From the NCBI GenBank assembly GCA_032871835.1, contig CM065297.1, positions 13,348,098-13,412,097 on the forward strand: a stretch of DNA of 64,000 nucleotides. Direction: 5' to 3'. The first letter of the stretch is position 1, and the number at the start of each line of letters is the position of its first letter. The notes under the pieces are model-generated. The model was not told the DNA's origin. It did not search any database and saw only the letters and a list, made by a program, of their open reading frames with translations. Shown here in pieces: positions 33,411 to 45,000 of the stretch. The DNA comes from Dipteronia dyeriana (taxonomy: Eukaryota; Streptophyta; Magnoliopsida; Sapindales; Sapindaceae). A program made the translations under genes and the position numbers.

Positions 33411-33985
33411 TCCCAATCCCAAGTTTAAGAAGGGGTTAAACAGTTCTTTACTTAATGCCTTACTCGGGTTACAGTTCCCCAAAGGGACTCGGGGGTGGAG
33501 GGCTCGATTTACTTAAACTCGAAATATTCCAGTTATTGATGTTTACTATTTTTTCCATGATATGTGGTTGCTTACTATAACATGCCTACCGTCAAACTAG
33601 GGGACTACCAACCAAAGAAGTTGAGCTACGAGTCTTTGTAACCAGAAAGCCCAAGCTCTCACGCTCAAACAGTGTTCTTATCTTGTTATTTCCCCCAAGA
33701 TAAGTCAATTTGCTGTGAATGATAGACCTAGAGGGAGATCTAGTAGGTACGTGCAAGTCGGGGTGTGAACTTGATCTAAAGTAGAAATTTATTAATGTAC
33801 GGGGGAGCCTATTCCCCAATAAGGCTACATCAGGCAGGGAGCCAAACCCCTGATTCCAGGCTATAAAAAAATGAAATGATAAAGGGTCAAACACGGTTAA
33901 AGATAGGATGCCCACCCCCCTTTCTGGGCAATCAAAATGAACCACAAAAGAGAGAATTCAAACTTCTTCATCTTCCTGATGACTT
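33411..33985. other. Spacer of gypsy C between array and antisense gene
   Basis: This is non-coding element DNA. A minus-strand ORF at 33945-33592 has no recognisable match and is probably chance. Some of this stretch (33720-33860) has no counterpart in gypsy B that I can see. Confidence 0.4.
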
Positions 33986-34879
33986 TCAGCCTCCTAATCC
34001 ACAGAATGAACCTCGCCCCCTGCTCCTCTTTCTAGTGGTAGCTCATCCTGGTCAGCTACATCTACCGCCTCCTCCACCTCCTCCTGGGGATCTGCCTCAG
34101 CTACTTCGGGGTCAACAGGATCCTCCTCCACGACTTCATTAATCATCGTCATAACTTCAGGCGGTATGGCTGCATCAAGAAGGCTGGCCACTGACTCAGG
34201 CATAATCCCGCCTTCTGTTGACTCCACTCTTGAGAGCATCGTGAGGGGTTCTCGAGATTCAGCATGGTCTTCTTCTAGCTCCTCGATTTAGTCCCCCTTC
34301 GAGGATCCGCCAGGACCAGATGCTAAGAAGGTCGAAAAGGAGGAGGCAGATCTGGCACTTCAAACCATTTCCCAGCCCAATCCCCAGTAGAAAGACCAAC
34401 TCTATCATTTTCAGGGCGAGACATCTTTGCTGCCCGTGACATAACCTCTTCTCTGTCCCAGCTGACGATGCTGGAGAGATCAAATGGGGGAGGAAAGGCC
34501 TCTGCAACCTGATAAGAGTCATAGAAATAGCCTCATTGAAAAAGGCTTCCACCTCGGCCTAGAGCCTGGTAATTTGGGCCTGTAAAGTTTGGTTCTCGAC
34601 ATCCAGTGCCCGCGCCTCTCTCATTCAGTCATCCAGCTGGCTGGCTTGTCCCTTCGATCCGAGAGTTTCCTGGTCAAAGGCCTGCTTCAACCTCTTGTGG
34701 TCACACTGGAGCTTAGCTAGTTGTGTTTCCAACCCCCTCTAGCTAGAGGTCATCTCCTGGACCAGGGTTTGAGCCCGTGTAAGCAACCCCATAGCTCGTT
34801 CAGCCTCAGCCTCAACCTTAGCTTCCCGATCGCGGAGAGAAGCCACTTGATGTCCCATGGCTACTTGAAATTTGAAGGC

Positions 34880-34949
34880 CTATAAAGGGAACCCATGTTA
34901 GGAAATGATAAATCAAACTACTGAATGAGGAAGTAAAAGCAACGATTAC
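34880..34949 (-). other. Putative intron 2 of the gypsy C antisense gene
   Basis: On the minus strand GATGAG is followed by GTAATC, and CCCTTTATAG precedes GCCTTCAAATTTCAA. The position is equivalent to 16633-16703 in gypsy B. Confidence 0.65.
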
Positions 34950-35463
34950 CTCATCTAGAAAGGCGGACCCTTTGGTAACCATGACGTCCACGGGCATCGA
35001 GGTCATCCTAGAAAGCCTGCCACCTGAGCAGGACGTAACGAATTACTTCAGGACCTCGTTCTGATCTACCGAGCTTGATTGCTAGTGGGGGAGAGAGGGG
35101 GCGATCTCAAGAGTGCTGGCCTCGGGCTCATTGGGAACCTGAACTACCCGAGAGGCAGCTGGATCAGTGGAAATAGATGATATGACTGGAGAAGCATCAG
35201 TTAAAGTAGCATGAACTACTGGTGAGGGGGCATAGGTGGAAGTATCAACGGCTTGGAAAGCTGGCCCTTCTCGATTTAAAGCCTTTGCTGCCCTAGACGT
35301 AAGAATAGCCATCTTGGACTTCACCTGGGAAGGCGACGGAGCAGGAACAAGCGAGGTTGCAGTCCTAACATTTGACCCCCCTTCTTGGAAGCAGTCGAGA
35401 AAGCTCTAGGGGATGATCTGGAAGGAGGAAGAGGGGTCCTAGCTTATCGGGCTTCGTGAGAAG

Positions 35464-35554
35464 CTGGAGCAATAACAAACACTGTTAAGAAAGGGGTTAA
35501 GACCATCAGAACTAAACCATCAAACAATCCAAAAAGCGTGATAAAGCCAGATAC
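35464..35554 (-). other. Putative intron 1 of the gypsy C antisense gene
   Basis: On the minus strand the donor GTATCT follows TTTTCA and the acceptor TTATTGCTCCAG precedes CTTCTCACGAAG. The position is equivalent to 16062-16146 in gypsy B. The acceptor context TTGCTCCAG is identical. Confidence 0.65.
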
Positions 35555-36310
35555 TGAAAAGAAGTAGCATCAGAGATTCACAGGAACTTGTTCACCCTGT
35601 GGGGGTCGAAAGGGTCTGCAGTTGGAAACTTTAAATTAAGATATTTTCTGACCAGAATGGTCTTTAACACAACCTCAGACTCAGCGAGCAAGAAGTCTCG
35701 ATCCCACGAGGGTTTGTCACTAAAAGCAGTGGGGACCTCGAGCTTATACCCACCGACGAATACAGAGCTCCCCAAGTTCCCCCCTCTCACTAGTATCCAC
35801 TCCTTTTTCCAAGCAGGGTCTTTCCGTGAAGCCCCGGGGATGATAAAGTTGAATTTGTTCTTGTCTTTGGTGTAGAATTGACCTCGAGGAACCCAGCCAG
35901 GCTCTCTATCTGGAAAAGGAAAACGAGCTCCTCTGCCCCGGGTTCTCTAGCTATACTGCTCTGAAAAGTCCTCATTTGTTGATTGGCTTATTTCATGAAC
36001 AAACCACATTGTTGGGGTTCATGTAAGGGTAGCTTAGGCTCTCAAGACCTCAAGAAGAGAAGCACAAAAGGTAAAATTCTTGTGCTTACTTACTTTGAAG
36101 AGATAGTTGCACACACTCATATATTCATGCATAACTCTTGATCTTATATGTTTAGTGTTTTCTTGTGAGCATTTTGGTTTTAATAACTCTTGTTGATCTA
36201 CTTGTATCATCTACTTAAAGTTTATGTCATCCTAGGCTTTTAGAATAGGATGCATTTTCATCACTCTTGTACTTGTTGCTTGTATGGTTGTTCAAGTGTT
36301 GAAGTAGGAA

Positions 36311-36590
36311 TTGCGCTGGTGGTGGGCTACTCGACCAGCGCACCTCACCAGCACAACATTCACAGTGGATTGTCTCTAGTCATGAGCCACTGAGGTGCGT
36401 TGCTGCACCCGCACATAGTTGAAAAAATATGCATGCGCTGGTGGTGCGCTACTCATCTAGTGTAGCCTTACCAGCATAAACATTCCAGAGAATTTGCACT
36501 TGTGTTGCGCCACTATAATGCGCCACTCATCCAGCGCCTATTGAATTTTTTATCAGTGCGCTACTCAACCAGCGCACCTCACCAGCGCAT
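36311..36590. repeat. GCGC-rich short repeats in LTR J
   Basis: Four blocks (about 36311-36354, 36433-36478, 36495-36540 and 36555-36590) contain variants of GCGCTACTCAACCAGCGC followed by CACCAGC. Each can pair internally (CGCTGG with CCAGCG). They contrast with the AT-rich remainder. Confidence 0.7.
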
Positions 36591-36639
36591 AATGAAGAGT
36601 TCAATATATCACCAGCGCTACACGACATCACTTTGTTTG

Positions 36640-36641
36640 GA

Positions 36642-36696
<55 letters not shown>
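36640..36696. repeat. (TA)n microsatellite
   Basis: An uninterrupted TA dinucleotide run of more than 20 units within LTR J. Confidence 0.95.
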
Positions 36697-36698
<2 letters not shown>

Positions 36699-38537
36699 AT
36701 TGTCTTAAGGTCGTAAAAGAGTTCAATATATCACATATTTTCCTTAGAACACATTTCAAGTGAAAAACACTTCCAAGAACTCATTTTTAATCACTCAAAG
36801 CATTCCCATGTGCATCAAAACTTCATCTTGCATTATCTAAGTGCATCTAGAGTGCATCAATGGATAGGGTTGCTTCATCACATCTTGTTTGGTACGCTCT
36901 TCACTATCTTCTTACAAGTTAAGTGTTTTTGCTTGCTAAACCATCTCTTTAATTAGTTGTATTCTCTTAGAATATTTCTAGATACAAATTAGAGATTGTT
37001 GTGATGACATGATTGAGTGTTGTATTGTGATAGCTTCATAGGATTGATTGATATGTGTTTAGCTATGCTATTTGAGCATGCCATTTAGCACTTGATATCT
37101 AGGATTGCATTAATTGTCATCTCATTATCCTAGATAAGCATATAGGGTTTCCTAGCCTTGTGTGTTCATTGAATATCATCATATATTCACTTAGGACACT
37201 TTATCTCTTTATTGAGATGTAAGACTTGTGTTACTTCCAGGAGTAGGTAGCTTAAAGCACAAGCAAGATGAACTATGTTCACTTATACTGGGATTAGGTA
37301 GTGGTGGTGGATTAAACCGGGATTAGGTTGTAATTCCTTGCCATTAGTGGATTCGAGGTTCTAGTGTGGCGCACTCATCAGCCCGTGGTTTTTCCCATTT
37401 GGAGGGTTTCCACGTATATCTCAAGTGTCGTTTATATTTTCGCATTTTTACACTTGTGATTTTATTGTAACTAGCTAGGGGCATTTTCATAATCTTGACC
37501 AATAACGAAAATTTGGTAAATTTGTTTAAAATCTATTCACCCCCCCTCTAGATTAATATTAAGCACACCATAATATTTGTTTCATGCTCAACTTGCATTG
37601 CTCCTTCCATAGCACGAGGAAGCCGACTAGATGCCTCCAAAAGCCGGGCATTAGTTGGAGCGGAGCCAGTTGAAGGGCGTTGAGAGCCCGCCGAAGGGTA
37701 GGATGGAGAGGGAGCCTCAACCCGCTCTCGAAGGCTGTAACATGAAAGAGAAGTATGCCTTTGTGCAGGCTGAAAACATCATAATTTCTGTAGGGGACGG
37801 GTGAGACAAACGGTGTCAGGGATGTCGTATTTATCCCGAAGACGGCTAATAGACTGAGGGTCAACGGTGGAATCAGGGATGACCCTGGGTTCCAAAGGAA
37901 GGGGTCACTGTTAAAGAAAGCTCCGATACTGTAACCTAAACCTCCTCGATAGCGTCGACTCTCTCTCTGACATCAGAATCCTCGTTAACTAGGTTTAGAG
38001 GGTTGTCGGGTTGGTTCGAGCAGCCGGAGCCAATAGAGACGTTCCTGCTATAACGACGGTGCTATCGGATCGGGGAAGATTCTTCATAACTCGAAATTCC
38101 TCACGCCCGTTTATGAGGAACTAGGTTAGGGCATCCGGTACCCTCAACCAAGGCATCAATACTATTTGAGGAAGTCGACATTAATGGGTAAGAAGGACTT
38201 GAAAGTAAGCGGAAGATAGAGGGAAACAGGCAGAGAAAAGCAGGAACGAAGAAATCTGAAAATTTGAGATTTGAGAAAGTGTGAAGAAAGTGACGGTAAG
38301 GCCGGGTTTAAATAGAGGATTAAGGATAACGATATCGGCGATATCCTCAGGAAGATCACCTGGAGCCGCGAAGGGAGCCTCGAAGGGAGCCGTTTTTCTT
38401 CGAATAAAACACTGTTCCAAATTTAAATATTGGGTAATTAATGAGAATATTCCGCTCTCATTAATTATTTTTATAACGGAAAACTTTCTCAATTAAACAA
38501 GGAATCTGACTCCAACCCCAACTCTTCCACCGGTGTT

Positions 38538-38555
38538 CAAGTCAGAGGGGACTTC
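38538..38555 (+). other. Polypurine tract region of gypsy C
   Basis: CAAGTCAGAGGGGACTTC precedes the 3' LTR exactly as in gypsy B. Confidence 0.75.
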
Positions 38556-39644
38556 TGTTAATAGTAAAATTTGGCCAGTGGTCAAAGAGAAATTTTCCAT
38601 TTTCCCCCCACAAGTCGAAACCTATAATTGATGTTCATGTAGCCCGGATAGACCATAAAGCCACTCCGCAGGAGCAGGAAAGGCCGGCTCATCTTCAAAA
38701 CTACCAGAAAATAAGTCAGGCGCAACCAAGATAAGCCTCTACACGAATGCTGAAACCTGAGCTTCTTCAGGCCACCTATCGGGGAACCTTGGCTATGAGG
38801 TCGAGCTCCTCAACCGCCCGTGAATGCCAGGAGAAGTCTCCAAGCTAAAGAGACATTCGAGAGAAGCCCGTTGCTCCTGCTGGACATGAAGGAGAAATCA
38901 TGCCTAAATCTACACTACCCCGGCTACCTCCCAAGAATGTCTATAGGGTCACCTCAAGCCCCCAAGGGTCAGGAAAAATCCATCTCAAGCTTCTAAGAAC
39001 AAAGTCGGAGCAGGGATCTACCTCGCTCTACGGGACAATAGGCAACTAGCTGGGTAGTCTCTATGACACTCCTTACCGCGATAACATACAAGATCATATC
39101 TATGAGGTAACTAATAATTAATTTTGTATACGTGCAAGCCAAGTGTTTGAAGGAAATCGACTTGCTTTAGTGAATGATATCATCATTTCCACCATTCACT
39201 CAGGGAATAAGGGATCTAGCCCGATAAGGAGGGGAGGGATTGATAAGATCGTGACGGGATATCAGCAAATTCAAACCTACTTGGATCAAATATAAATATA
39301 TACACAGAGACACGGATAGATAGAGAGAAATAGATAAAAAACAGAGGAGAAGTGAGGAGGGGAAAGCCTAAATTCTGTACTCAGAACACGACCACCTTTG
39401 TTTCCACTATTCGACAAGCATATAGTTGCCACCTTCCTAGATCTTAGAGAGACTACGAGCATATAAGAAAGTCATTTGTTTATCAATAATAAAAGCTCCC
39501 TTTTACTGTTTCTACGATCCAGCCTCTCGTTTACCTCTTAACAGGTCATGTATCAACGTTATCGACCCCGGCCACCACTTTTATGGTAGTGGTCTCGAAG
39601 GTGTTAATAGGAATTTCTCATCCCGAGCAAATTTCTTGTTAACA
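38556..39644 (+). repeat. 3' LTR of gypsy C
   Basis: It is 1089 bp, from TGTTAATAGTAAAATT to CTTGTTAACA. It matches the reverse complement of the gypsy B LTRs but with many differences, so B and C are older relatives rather than recent sister copies. After it, gypsy A sequence starts at 39645. Confidence 0.92.
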
Positions 39645-40805
39645 TCTTTACATCTACTTTTAAGGTTAGTTTCGATGAACCCAGCTTCCCGCCATCGCCT
39701 CTTTGTAATAGCTTTCGAAGCCCTCAAACTTAGAGACCTTCAATTGGTTTCCTTTGTTCGTAGATTCTTGAGGGAGATTCCTCCTGATGAACCTCCATTT
39801 CTGGATGTTGATGTTTCTGGGCTTCATCTTGATGCTCACTTTAGTTCAAGCTTTGACTCTTCTTCTATTTCTGATCATCACAGGGTTCCTTTACGATCAA
39901 GGATGGGAAAACATTAGAGCAAACGTGTAGTTCACAAACATGGCTCAAGTAGTTTCCAAATAAAAAGGCAAATAATTGATGAAAATGATGTCGAAAGGAA
40001 CACATCGCGTCTCGTATCCCTTTTTCTCTTGATCGTCCGAGTGAATATGATACTGAGCCAAATATGGTCGGGAAAGATGAGAACAAGAAGTAGTGTGCTC
40101 GGTTTGACCTATATGACTCTATCATATTGACTCCCGTTGGTGATAGAGCCGTATGGAACCCACCTCCGGGTATGGTGGCAATTTATGGGTCCATCCTCTG
40201 CTGTGGTGTGACTCTTCCACTTCAACCATTCATCGCTTGGTTCCTTACCGAAGCCGGGATTGCTTCAGCCCAACTTGCTCCTAACAGCTACAGAATCCTG
40301 ATGTGTATATGGCATATGCAGAGCCGGATGAACCTGTTGCCACTTTCTCCAAGTGAAATTAGGAATTTCTTCACACTAAGGCAATCTGGTCGGACTGGAA
40401 CTTATTTTCTTATGTAAAATCTGTCAGATTGCTGGGTCCCTGAGGGGACCAAAGTGAATCGGGGATTTGATATTTCTTCGGATCCGATGCTAAGAGGCTT
40501 TGTGTGGGGGTTCCCTTATTTGAACAAGCATTGGAAGAACAACTGGTTTTTTACTAGGGGGAGCCTGGGTCTTGAGGTTACTCTCTTATCTGGGGAAGAT
40601 CAAGAGGTGCTAAAGGTTCTCCATTTTTTCTGTTTTCCTGATGCCTGGAACAAGAAAAAAGTTATTTTCACTTATGCCGAGTTGACCAGACTTGCTCGGG
40701 CAGCTGTACGTACTTTGGAAAAAATGAGCAGGTCATATCTTTACAATGAGAAGAAAATGATAGAACTCGGCTTCTTTAATCAAATTTCGGATTACCGTAG
40801 GCGAT

Positions 40806-40886
40806 GTATGTAGAAATTTTTCTCATTCCTATTTTGTTTCCCACATTATTATTTCTGATTTGGTTTTTCTTCTCTAACTTGTGCAG
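40806..40886 (+). other. Putative intron 1 of the gypsy A antisense gene
   Basis: The donor GTATGT at 40806 is followed by T-rich sequence and ends ACTTGTGCAG at 40886. Both sides keep coding character (SDYRRR before, YNSNIICDIQARQV after). It is 81 bp. Confidence 0.65.
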
Positions 40887-41689
40887 TGTATAACTCGAAC
40901 ATCATTTGTGACATCCAAGCTCGCCAGGTGAAATCGATCCTTCAGGAGAGCCAAAAAGAAGCTTCTCGCCAAAGCAGGGAAGGTATTGCTCTGCCTGACG
41001 AATCGGATGAAGACTCTGATAAGGCTGATGAGCAGATTCCTGAGTACGTCCTTGAAGATGTCATTTAGCTGATAGTGGGGGAATCTAGCGGTCTGAGTAG
41101 CCCTGCTGAAACTGCCAACGCCTAGAAGTTGCCTGAAGATAAAGGCGGGCAAGAGATCTTTTTGGTGGTGAGGTACCCCGGTGAGCCAAACACCCGGTTG
41201 ATGAGGTTTCTGTCTAGCAGTTTGCTATCAGGGTTGGAGATAAATCCTTAGATGAATAAACAGACTTCGATCCTGGCTTTTTTGGATTCTTCCAAGATGA
41301 TAGTCAGGAAGATCCTACAGCTGACCTCAGCTTCCATCGCACTTGGGCCCAGAAAAGAAAGATGGCTGAATCCCCCACTTACCCTCATAAAGTCCCTCGG
41401 GTGGTATCGTTCATCGAGTGATGATGATACTGAGGTTAGAGTCTCTCCGAGCGTTCAAGTTGAAGCGTCTGTAAGAAGAACAGAAACTTTAAACCTGAAC
41501 ATGGATTCTTTACCTCCTGAGGTTGAAGATGTAAGGGTGAAATCCTCGGGAGACCCTTATCCTTCTCCCTAGGATATGCTAAGGGCGATGTCTTCTGGTC
41601 GGGCCTTCATTGAGGATGATTATTGGAGCCGCTTCAGGGGAGGTTCTTTGGTAGATCGTCTTCAAAATATTTTCAACAGTGCGTCCTAT

Positions 41690-41754
41690 GTAAGTTCTAT
41701 CCCAACCGTTTAAGTTTATGCTTGTTAGATTTTTTACTTAACTCTTCCTTATAG
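41690..41754 (+). other. Putative intron 2 of the gypsy A antisense gene
   Basis: The donor GTAAGT at 41690 and acceptor CTTCCTTATAG ending 41754 enclose 65 bp of T-rich sequence. The coiled-coil exon follows at once. Confidence 0.7.
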
Positions 41755-41949
41755 ATGGTGGCCGAGTTTGCTGAGTTAGTTCAGATGCAACAATATCTTG
41801 CTGATCAGATAAGGCGTCTAGAAGCTTAACTAAAGGAGAGTGAGGATAGCCGTGCTCGGGTTGAGGCGACTTATCAAAGAGAGGTGAGCTCTGCCCAGAA
41901 GTTTATCTATCATTGCTTGGCTAAGCAAATGGAGGCTAAGGAGAGAGCT

Positions 41950-43260
41950 TCCATGTCAGAAGAGAAGGCTGTGTCTTTCCAGAGTTTATTATCTACTGCC
42001 CATGAGTCGATGCTTAAGGCTGAACATAAGGCTGAACATGAAGCTGAACAGGCTCGGTCATCTTATGAACAGAAAATTGAAGACTTGGAACGCCAAGCTT
42101 TAACAGTCGAATCCCTATTAAAGGAGGCTAGGCTAGCACTTGAGGTACAAGAGGTTGATCACTTCAAAAGTTCCCTAACTTATAACGCTATTCTCCTTCG
42201 GGAATTTTATCCAGGGTTAGTTTCAGCTGGTGAATTTTTTAAGGTAAAGAATCGAGCAACTGATAGAGCTCGAACCAACTGGGAGTTATCGATCAAGAAC
42301 CATGTGGACCGGTCCCTAAAGTCTCTTCGGACTCAGATGAAAGAATGGAGAGCTTACTGCCGCAGTCAAGGTAAAAAGCCCCATTTTATGCATTTGGAAA
42401 GACTGTGTCTTTCCAGAGTTTATTATCTACTGCCCAGGAGTCGATGCTTAAGGCTAAACATGAGGCTGAACAGGAAGCTGAACAGGCTCGGTCATCTTAT
42501 GAACAAAAAATTGAAGACTTGGAACGCCAAGCTTTGACGGTCGAATCCCTATCGAAAGAGGCTAGGCTGGCACTTGAGGTACAAGGGGTTGATTGCTTCA
42601 AAAGTTCCCCAACTTATAACGCTATTCTCCTTTGGGAATTTTAGCCAAGGTTAGTTTCAGCTGGTGAATTTTTTAAGGTCAAGAATAGGGCAACTGATAA
42701 AGCTCGAACCAACTGGGAGTTATCGATCAAGAACCATGTGGACCGATCCCTAGAGTCTCTTCGGACTCAGATGAAAGAATGGAGAGCTTACTGTCGCAGC
42801 CAAGGTAAATAGCCCAATTTTATGCATTTGGAAAGACTATGTCTTTCCAGAGTTTATTATCTATTGCCCAGGAGTCGATGCTTAAGGCTGAACAGGAAGT
42901 TGAACAGGAGGCTGAACAGGCTCTGTCATCTTATGAACAGAAAATTAAAGACTTGGAACGCCAAGCTTTGACGGTCGAATCCCTATCAAAGGAAGCTAGG
43001 CTGGCACTTGAGGTACAAGGGGTTGATCGCTTCAAAAGTTTCCCAACTTATAACGCTATTCTCCTTCGGGAATTTTAGCCAGGGTTAGTTTCAGCTGGTG
43101 AATTTTTTAAGGTCAAGAATCGAGCAACTGATAAAGCTCAAACCACCTGGTAGTTATCGATCAAGAACCATGTGGACCGGTCCCTAGAGTCTCTTCGGAC
43201 TCAGATGAAAAAATGGAGAGCTTACTTTCGCAGCAAAGGTAAAGAGCCCCATCCTATGCG
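41950..43260 (+). repeat. About 434-bp triplication in the gypsy A antisense gene
   Basis: GTCTTTCCAGAGTTTATTATCTA occurs at about 41969, 42407 and 42841, and the segment up to TATGCATTTGGAAAGACT repeats each time. The three units are highly similar with small indels. Units two and three have a stop (TAG) after the GAATTT block where unit one reads on. The repeat encodes the QKIEDLERQALTVESL coiled-coil segment. Confidence 0.92.
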
Positions 43261-43725
43261 TTTGGAGATCCTATCAGAGCATCTTTCTGGGTTTTTTCCT
43301 GTCACAGCCAGGGGATTGCTGAATCGTTAAGTTTTTAAATTGCTTAACACAGCTGCGCATCTCTTCGGGTTTTTTACTGACGGTGCCCTAAGCCATTTTC
43401 CAGAATCTGGTGCCTCGGGTTTGCCTTTTGGCTAAGGTCAACTGACCTTGCTCGGCTGGAGTGCTCCTTTGAGATTCTCTGCCCATTCGAGGATTTTACC
43501 AAATTAATGGTTCCGAGCATTTTATTTTTTGTTGCATGTTCTTATTATCATGCTCGTCTTTCATATGTTATTATAATTTGCTTAGATTTCTGGAATCCCG
43601 TGTTGGGCCTTTATTTATAATTACAAAATTAACAATGATAAAATCTTTAAAAACTAAAAAATATCCTGACTAACAAAATTGTTCTGACTAAAAGAAACAA
43701 ATTTTAAGGATAAAAAATCTTCAAA
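43261..43725. other. Spacer between antisense gene and pol of gypsy A
   Basis: Non-coding DNA, AT-rich at 43600-43720. No gene or repeat array is seen. The 99-bp array of B and C is absent. Confidence 0.5.
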
Positions 43726-43729
43726 TATT

Positions 43730-45000
43730 GGGCATTGTATGGCCGGGGTAGAACCCCTCTATCTGGTTGGGCAACCCAATACGCTCATTGTCTAACTACC
43801 CCTTCAATCTTGTACGGGCCTTCCCACTTGTCTGCCAGGGAGTCTTCAGCTTTTTTTTTTGTGTTCGGTGACACCTTTCTGAGCATCAGGTCCCCTAGCT
43901 GGAATTTTTTGATCCAAACATGAGAGTTATAGTGTCGAGCCACTCTTTGCTGATATGCTGTATTTCATACTCGGGATTTCTCCATCCTTCTTCTAGCTCA
44001 TCTAAGCTTTGTAACAGCATATCAACATTCTGTTCTTTATCATATAGCCTGCCCCTAGATGATATGTATGATGTTTCTACTGGTTAACAACTTCAGTTCC
44101 AAATGCTAAAGAGAATGGAGTCTCTCTTGTAGAAGTCCTTGATGTCGTCCTATACGCCCATAATACTTCAGGAAGCTTTTCAACCCAGTGGCCTTTCTTG
44201 GCATCCAACTTTGCTTTGAGTGTGTGCTTGATGATTTTGTTTATTGCTTTGGCTTGCCCATTTGTTTGAGGGTGGGCAGGTGTAGCATAATAATTTGCAA
44301 TTTGATACTCGTTGCATAACTGTCTGAAATATTGATTATCGAACTGAGTGCTGTTGTTAGTGATAATAGTGTTGGGTACTCCAAATCTATAGAGTATATT
44401 TTTCTTCACAAAGTTTGTGGTATTTTCTTCTGTGATATGCACCAATGCTTCAGCCTCTACCCACTTTGTGAAATAATCAACGGTTATTATTGCATGCTTT
44501 GCTCCACCCCCTGTCCCTACCGGCATTGGGCCAATTAAGTCCAGGCCTTACATGGCAAATAACCATGGTGATGTGAGGCTTCTAAGTTGTTCTAGAGGTT
44601 GTCGGATATCATTGGAGATCCTCTGGCATGTATTGCAGCTTTCTGAACATCGTTGTGCATCCGAGAACAAAGAGGGCCAATAATAACCTTGCCTGAGTAC
44701 CTTATGTGCTAAAATTTTACCCCCAGTATGGCTTTCGCATACTCCGCCATGGATTTCTGCAATATTCGATATGCATCTTCCTCAAGTACACATCTTTGGA
44801 GTGTTCGGGAAAACCCCCTTCTATACAATTCTCCTTCAATCAACGCGTATCTTGTTGTCCGGTACCTGATGCGTTTAGCCTCTAAGGGATCTTCCGGGAG
44901 CACGCCTTCTTCTAGGTATCTTTCTAGCTGAGTCATCCAACCAACTAGCGGTGTTAGGATTTCTGAGATTTCTAAGTTTTTTGGCTCAACTGTACTCGGT
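43730..45000 (-). pseudogene. Gypsy A integrase, catalytic residues changed
   Basis: Integrase of the minus-strand element. The open stretch 44526-44077 covers most of the catalytic core: AIITVDYFTKWVEAEAL (first Asp present), then TIITNNSTQF where Asp-Asn-Gly is expected, then AHPQTNGQAKAINKIIKHTL where Glu should stand after Gln-Ala. Thus two of the three catalytic residues are replaced (Asp to Asn, Glu to Lys). VLWAYRTTSRTSTRETPFSLAFG follows. The N-terminal zinc-finger part lies upstream (44980-44530) in broken frames, and the C-terminal end fades by about 43730. Confidence 0.88.

Larger units (their letters stand above)
36010..37565 (+). repeat. Solo copia LTR J (SIRE/Maximus-like)
   Basis: It begins TGTTGGGGTTCATG and ends with the TATTCACCCCCCCTCTAG tail and ATTAAGCA. 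It sits inside exon 1 of the antisense gene of gypsy C, and the coding match to gypsy B resumes on both sides. Flanks CACAT (36005-36009) and CACCA (37566-37570) are only partly alike, so the end may be off by a base or two. It contains a (TA)n run (about 36645-36695) and four GCGCTGGTG/CCAGCGC-rich blocks at 36311-36590. No internal region is present. Confidence 0.75.
33986..38181 (-). pseudogene. Antisense gene (aORF) of gypsy C, split by solo LTR J
   Basis: The start is ATG at 38181-38179 (MSTSSNSIDALVEG), the position that has mutated in B. Exon 1 runs to 35555 and is interrupted by LTR J (36010-37565). Before J lies ESGLRLPLHPTLRRALNALQLAP and FWRHLVGFLVLWKE. After J lie REPGAEELVFLF, GGYKLEVPTAFSDKPSWDRDF and DPHRVNKFL. 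Exon 2 (35463-34950) is Ser/Pro-rich with MAILTSRAAKALNREG, and exon 3 (34879-33990) is a coiled coil with an acidic C-terminus (SVASLLDAAIPPEV, then EEDPVDPEVAEADP). Its exon structure matches gypsy B. Several stops and frameshifts exist. Confidence 0.75.
26992..39644 (+). mobile_element. Gypsy C (Tat-type), 5' LTR truncated
   Basis: It belongs to the same family as gypsy B but lies on the plus strand. Only 75 bp of the 5' LTR remain (26992-27066), followed by a PBS at 27072-27088, gag, protease, RT, two RNase H domains and integrase to about 32850. A short tandem array, an antisense gene (33990-38181, split by solo LTR J), a polypurine tract and a complete 3' LTR (38556-39644) follow. Sequence of gypsy A resumes at 39645. 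Because the 5' LTR is cut, no duplication can be shown. The base group after 39644 is TCTTT. Confidence 0.88.
39676..43260 (+). pseudogene. Antisense gene (aORF) of gypsy A with coiled-coil triplication
   Basis: The gene is encoded opposite to A's gag-pol. A first segment from 39676 (MNPASRHRLFVIAFEALKL) is followed after stops by the conserved domain at about 40090-40805. That domain carries CCGVTLPLQPFIAWFLTEAG, AQLAPNSYRILM, then SSDPMLRGFVWGFPYLN and WKNNWFFTRGSLG. It corresponds in style to the LPLHPTL and LAPLQLMP domain of B and C. Two putative introns follow (40806-40886 and 41690-41754). The C-terminal part from 41755 is a long charged coiled coil (VAEFAELVQMQQYLADQIRRLEA onward). 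Its distal part is repeated three times in tandem. Stops at 40415, 41066 and others mark decay. The function is unknown. Confidence 0.72.

Noticed and set aside
36005..36009. Clean target duplication for solo LTR J
   Set aside because: CACAT and CACCA do not match well. The insertion is inferred from interruption of the antisense gene, and the exact end is uncertain.
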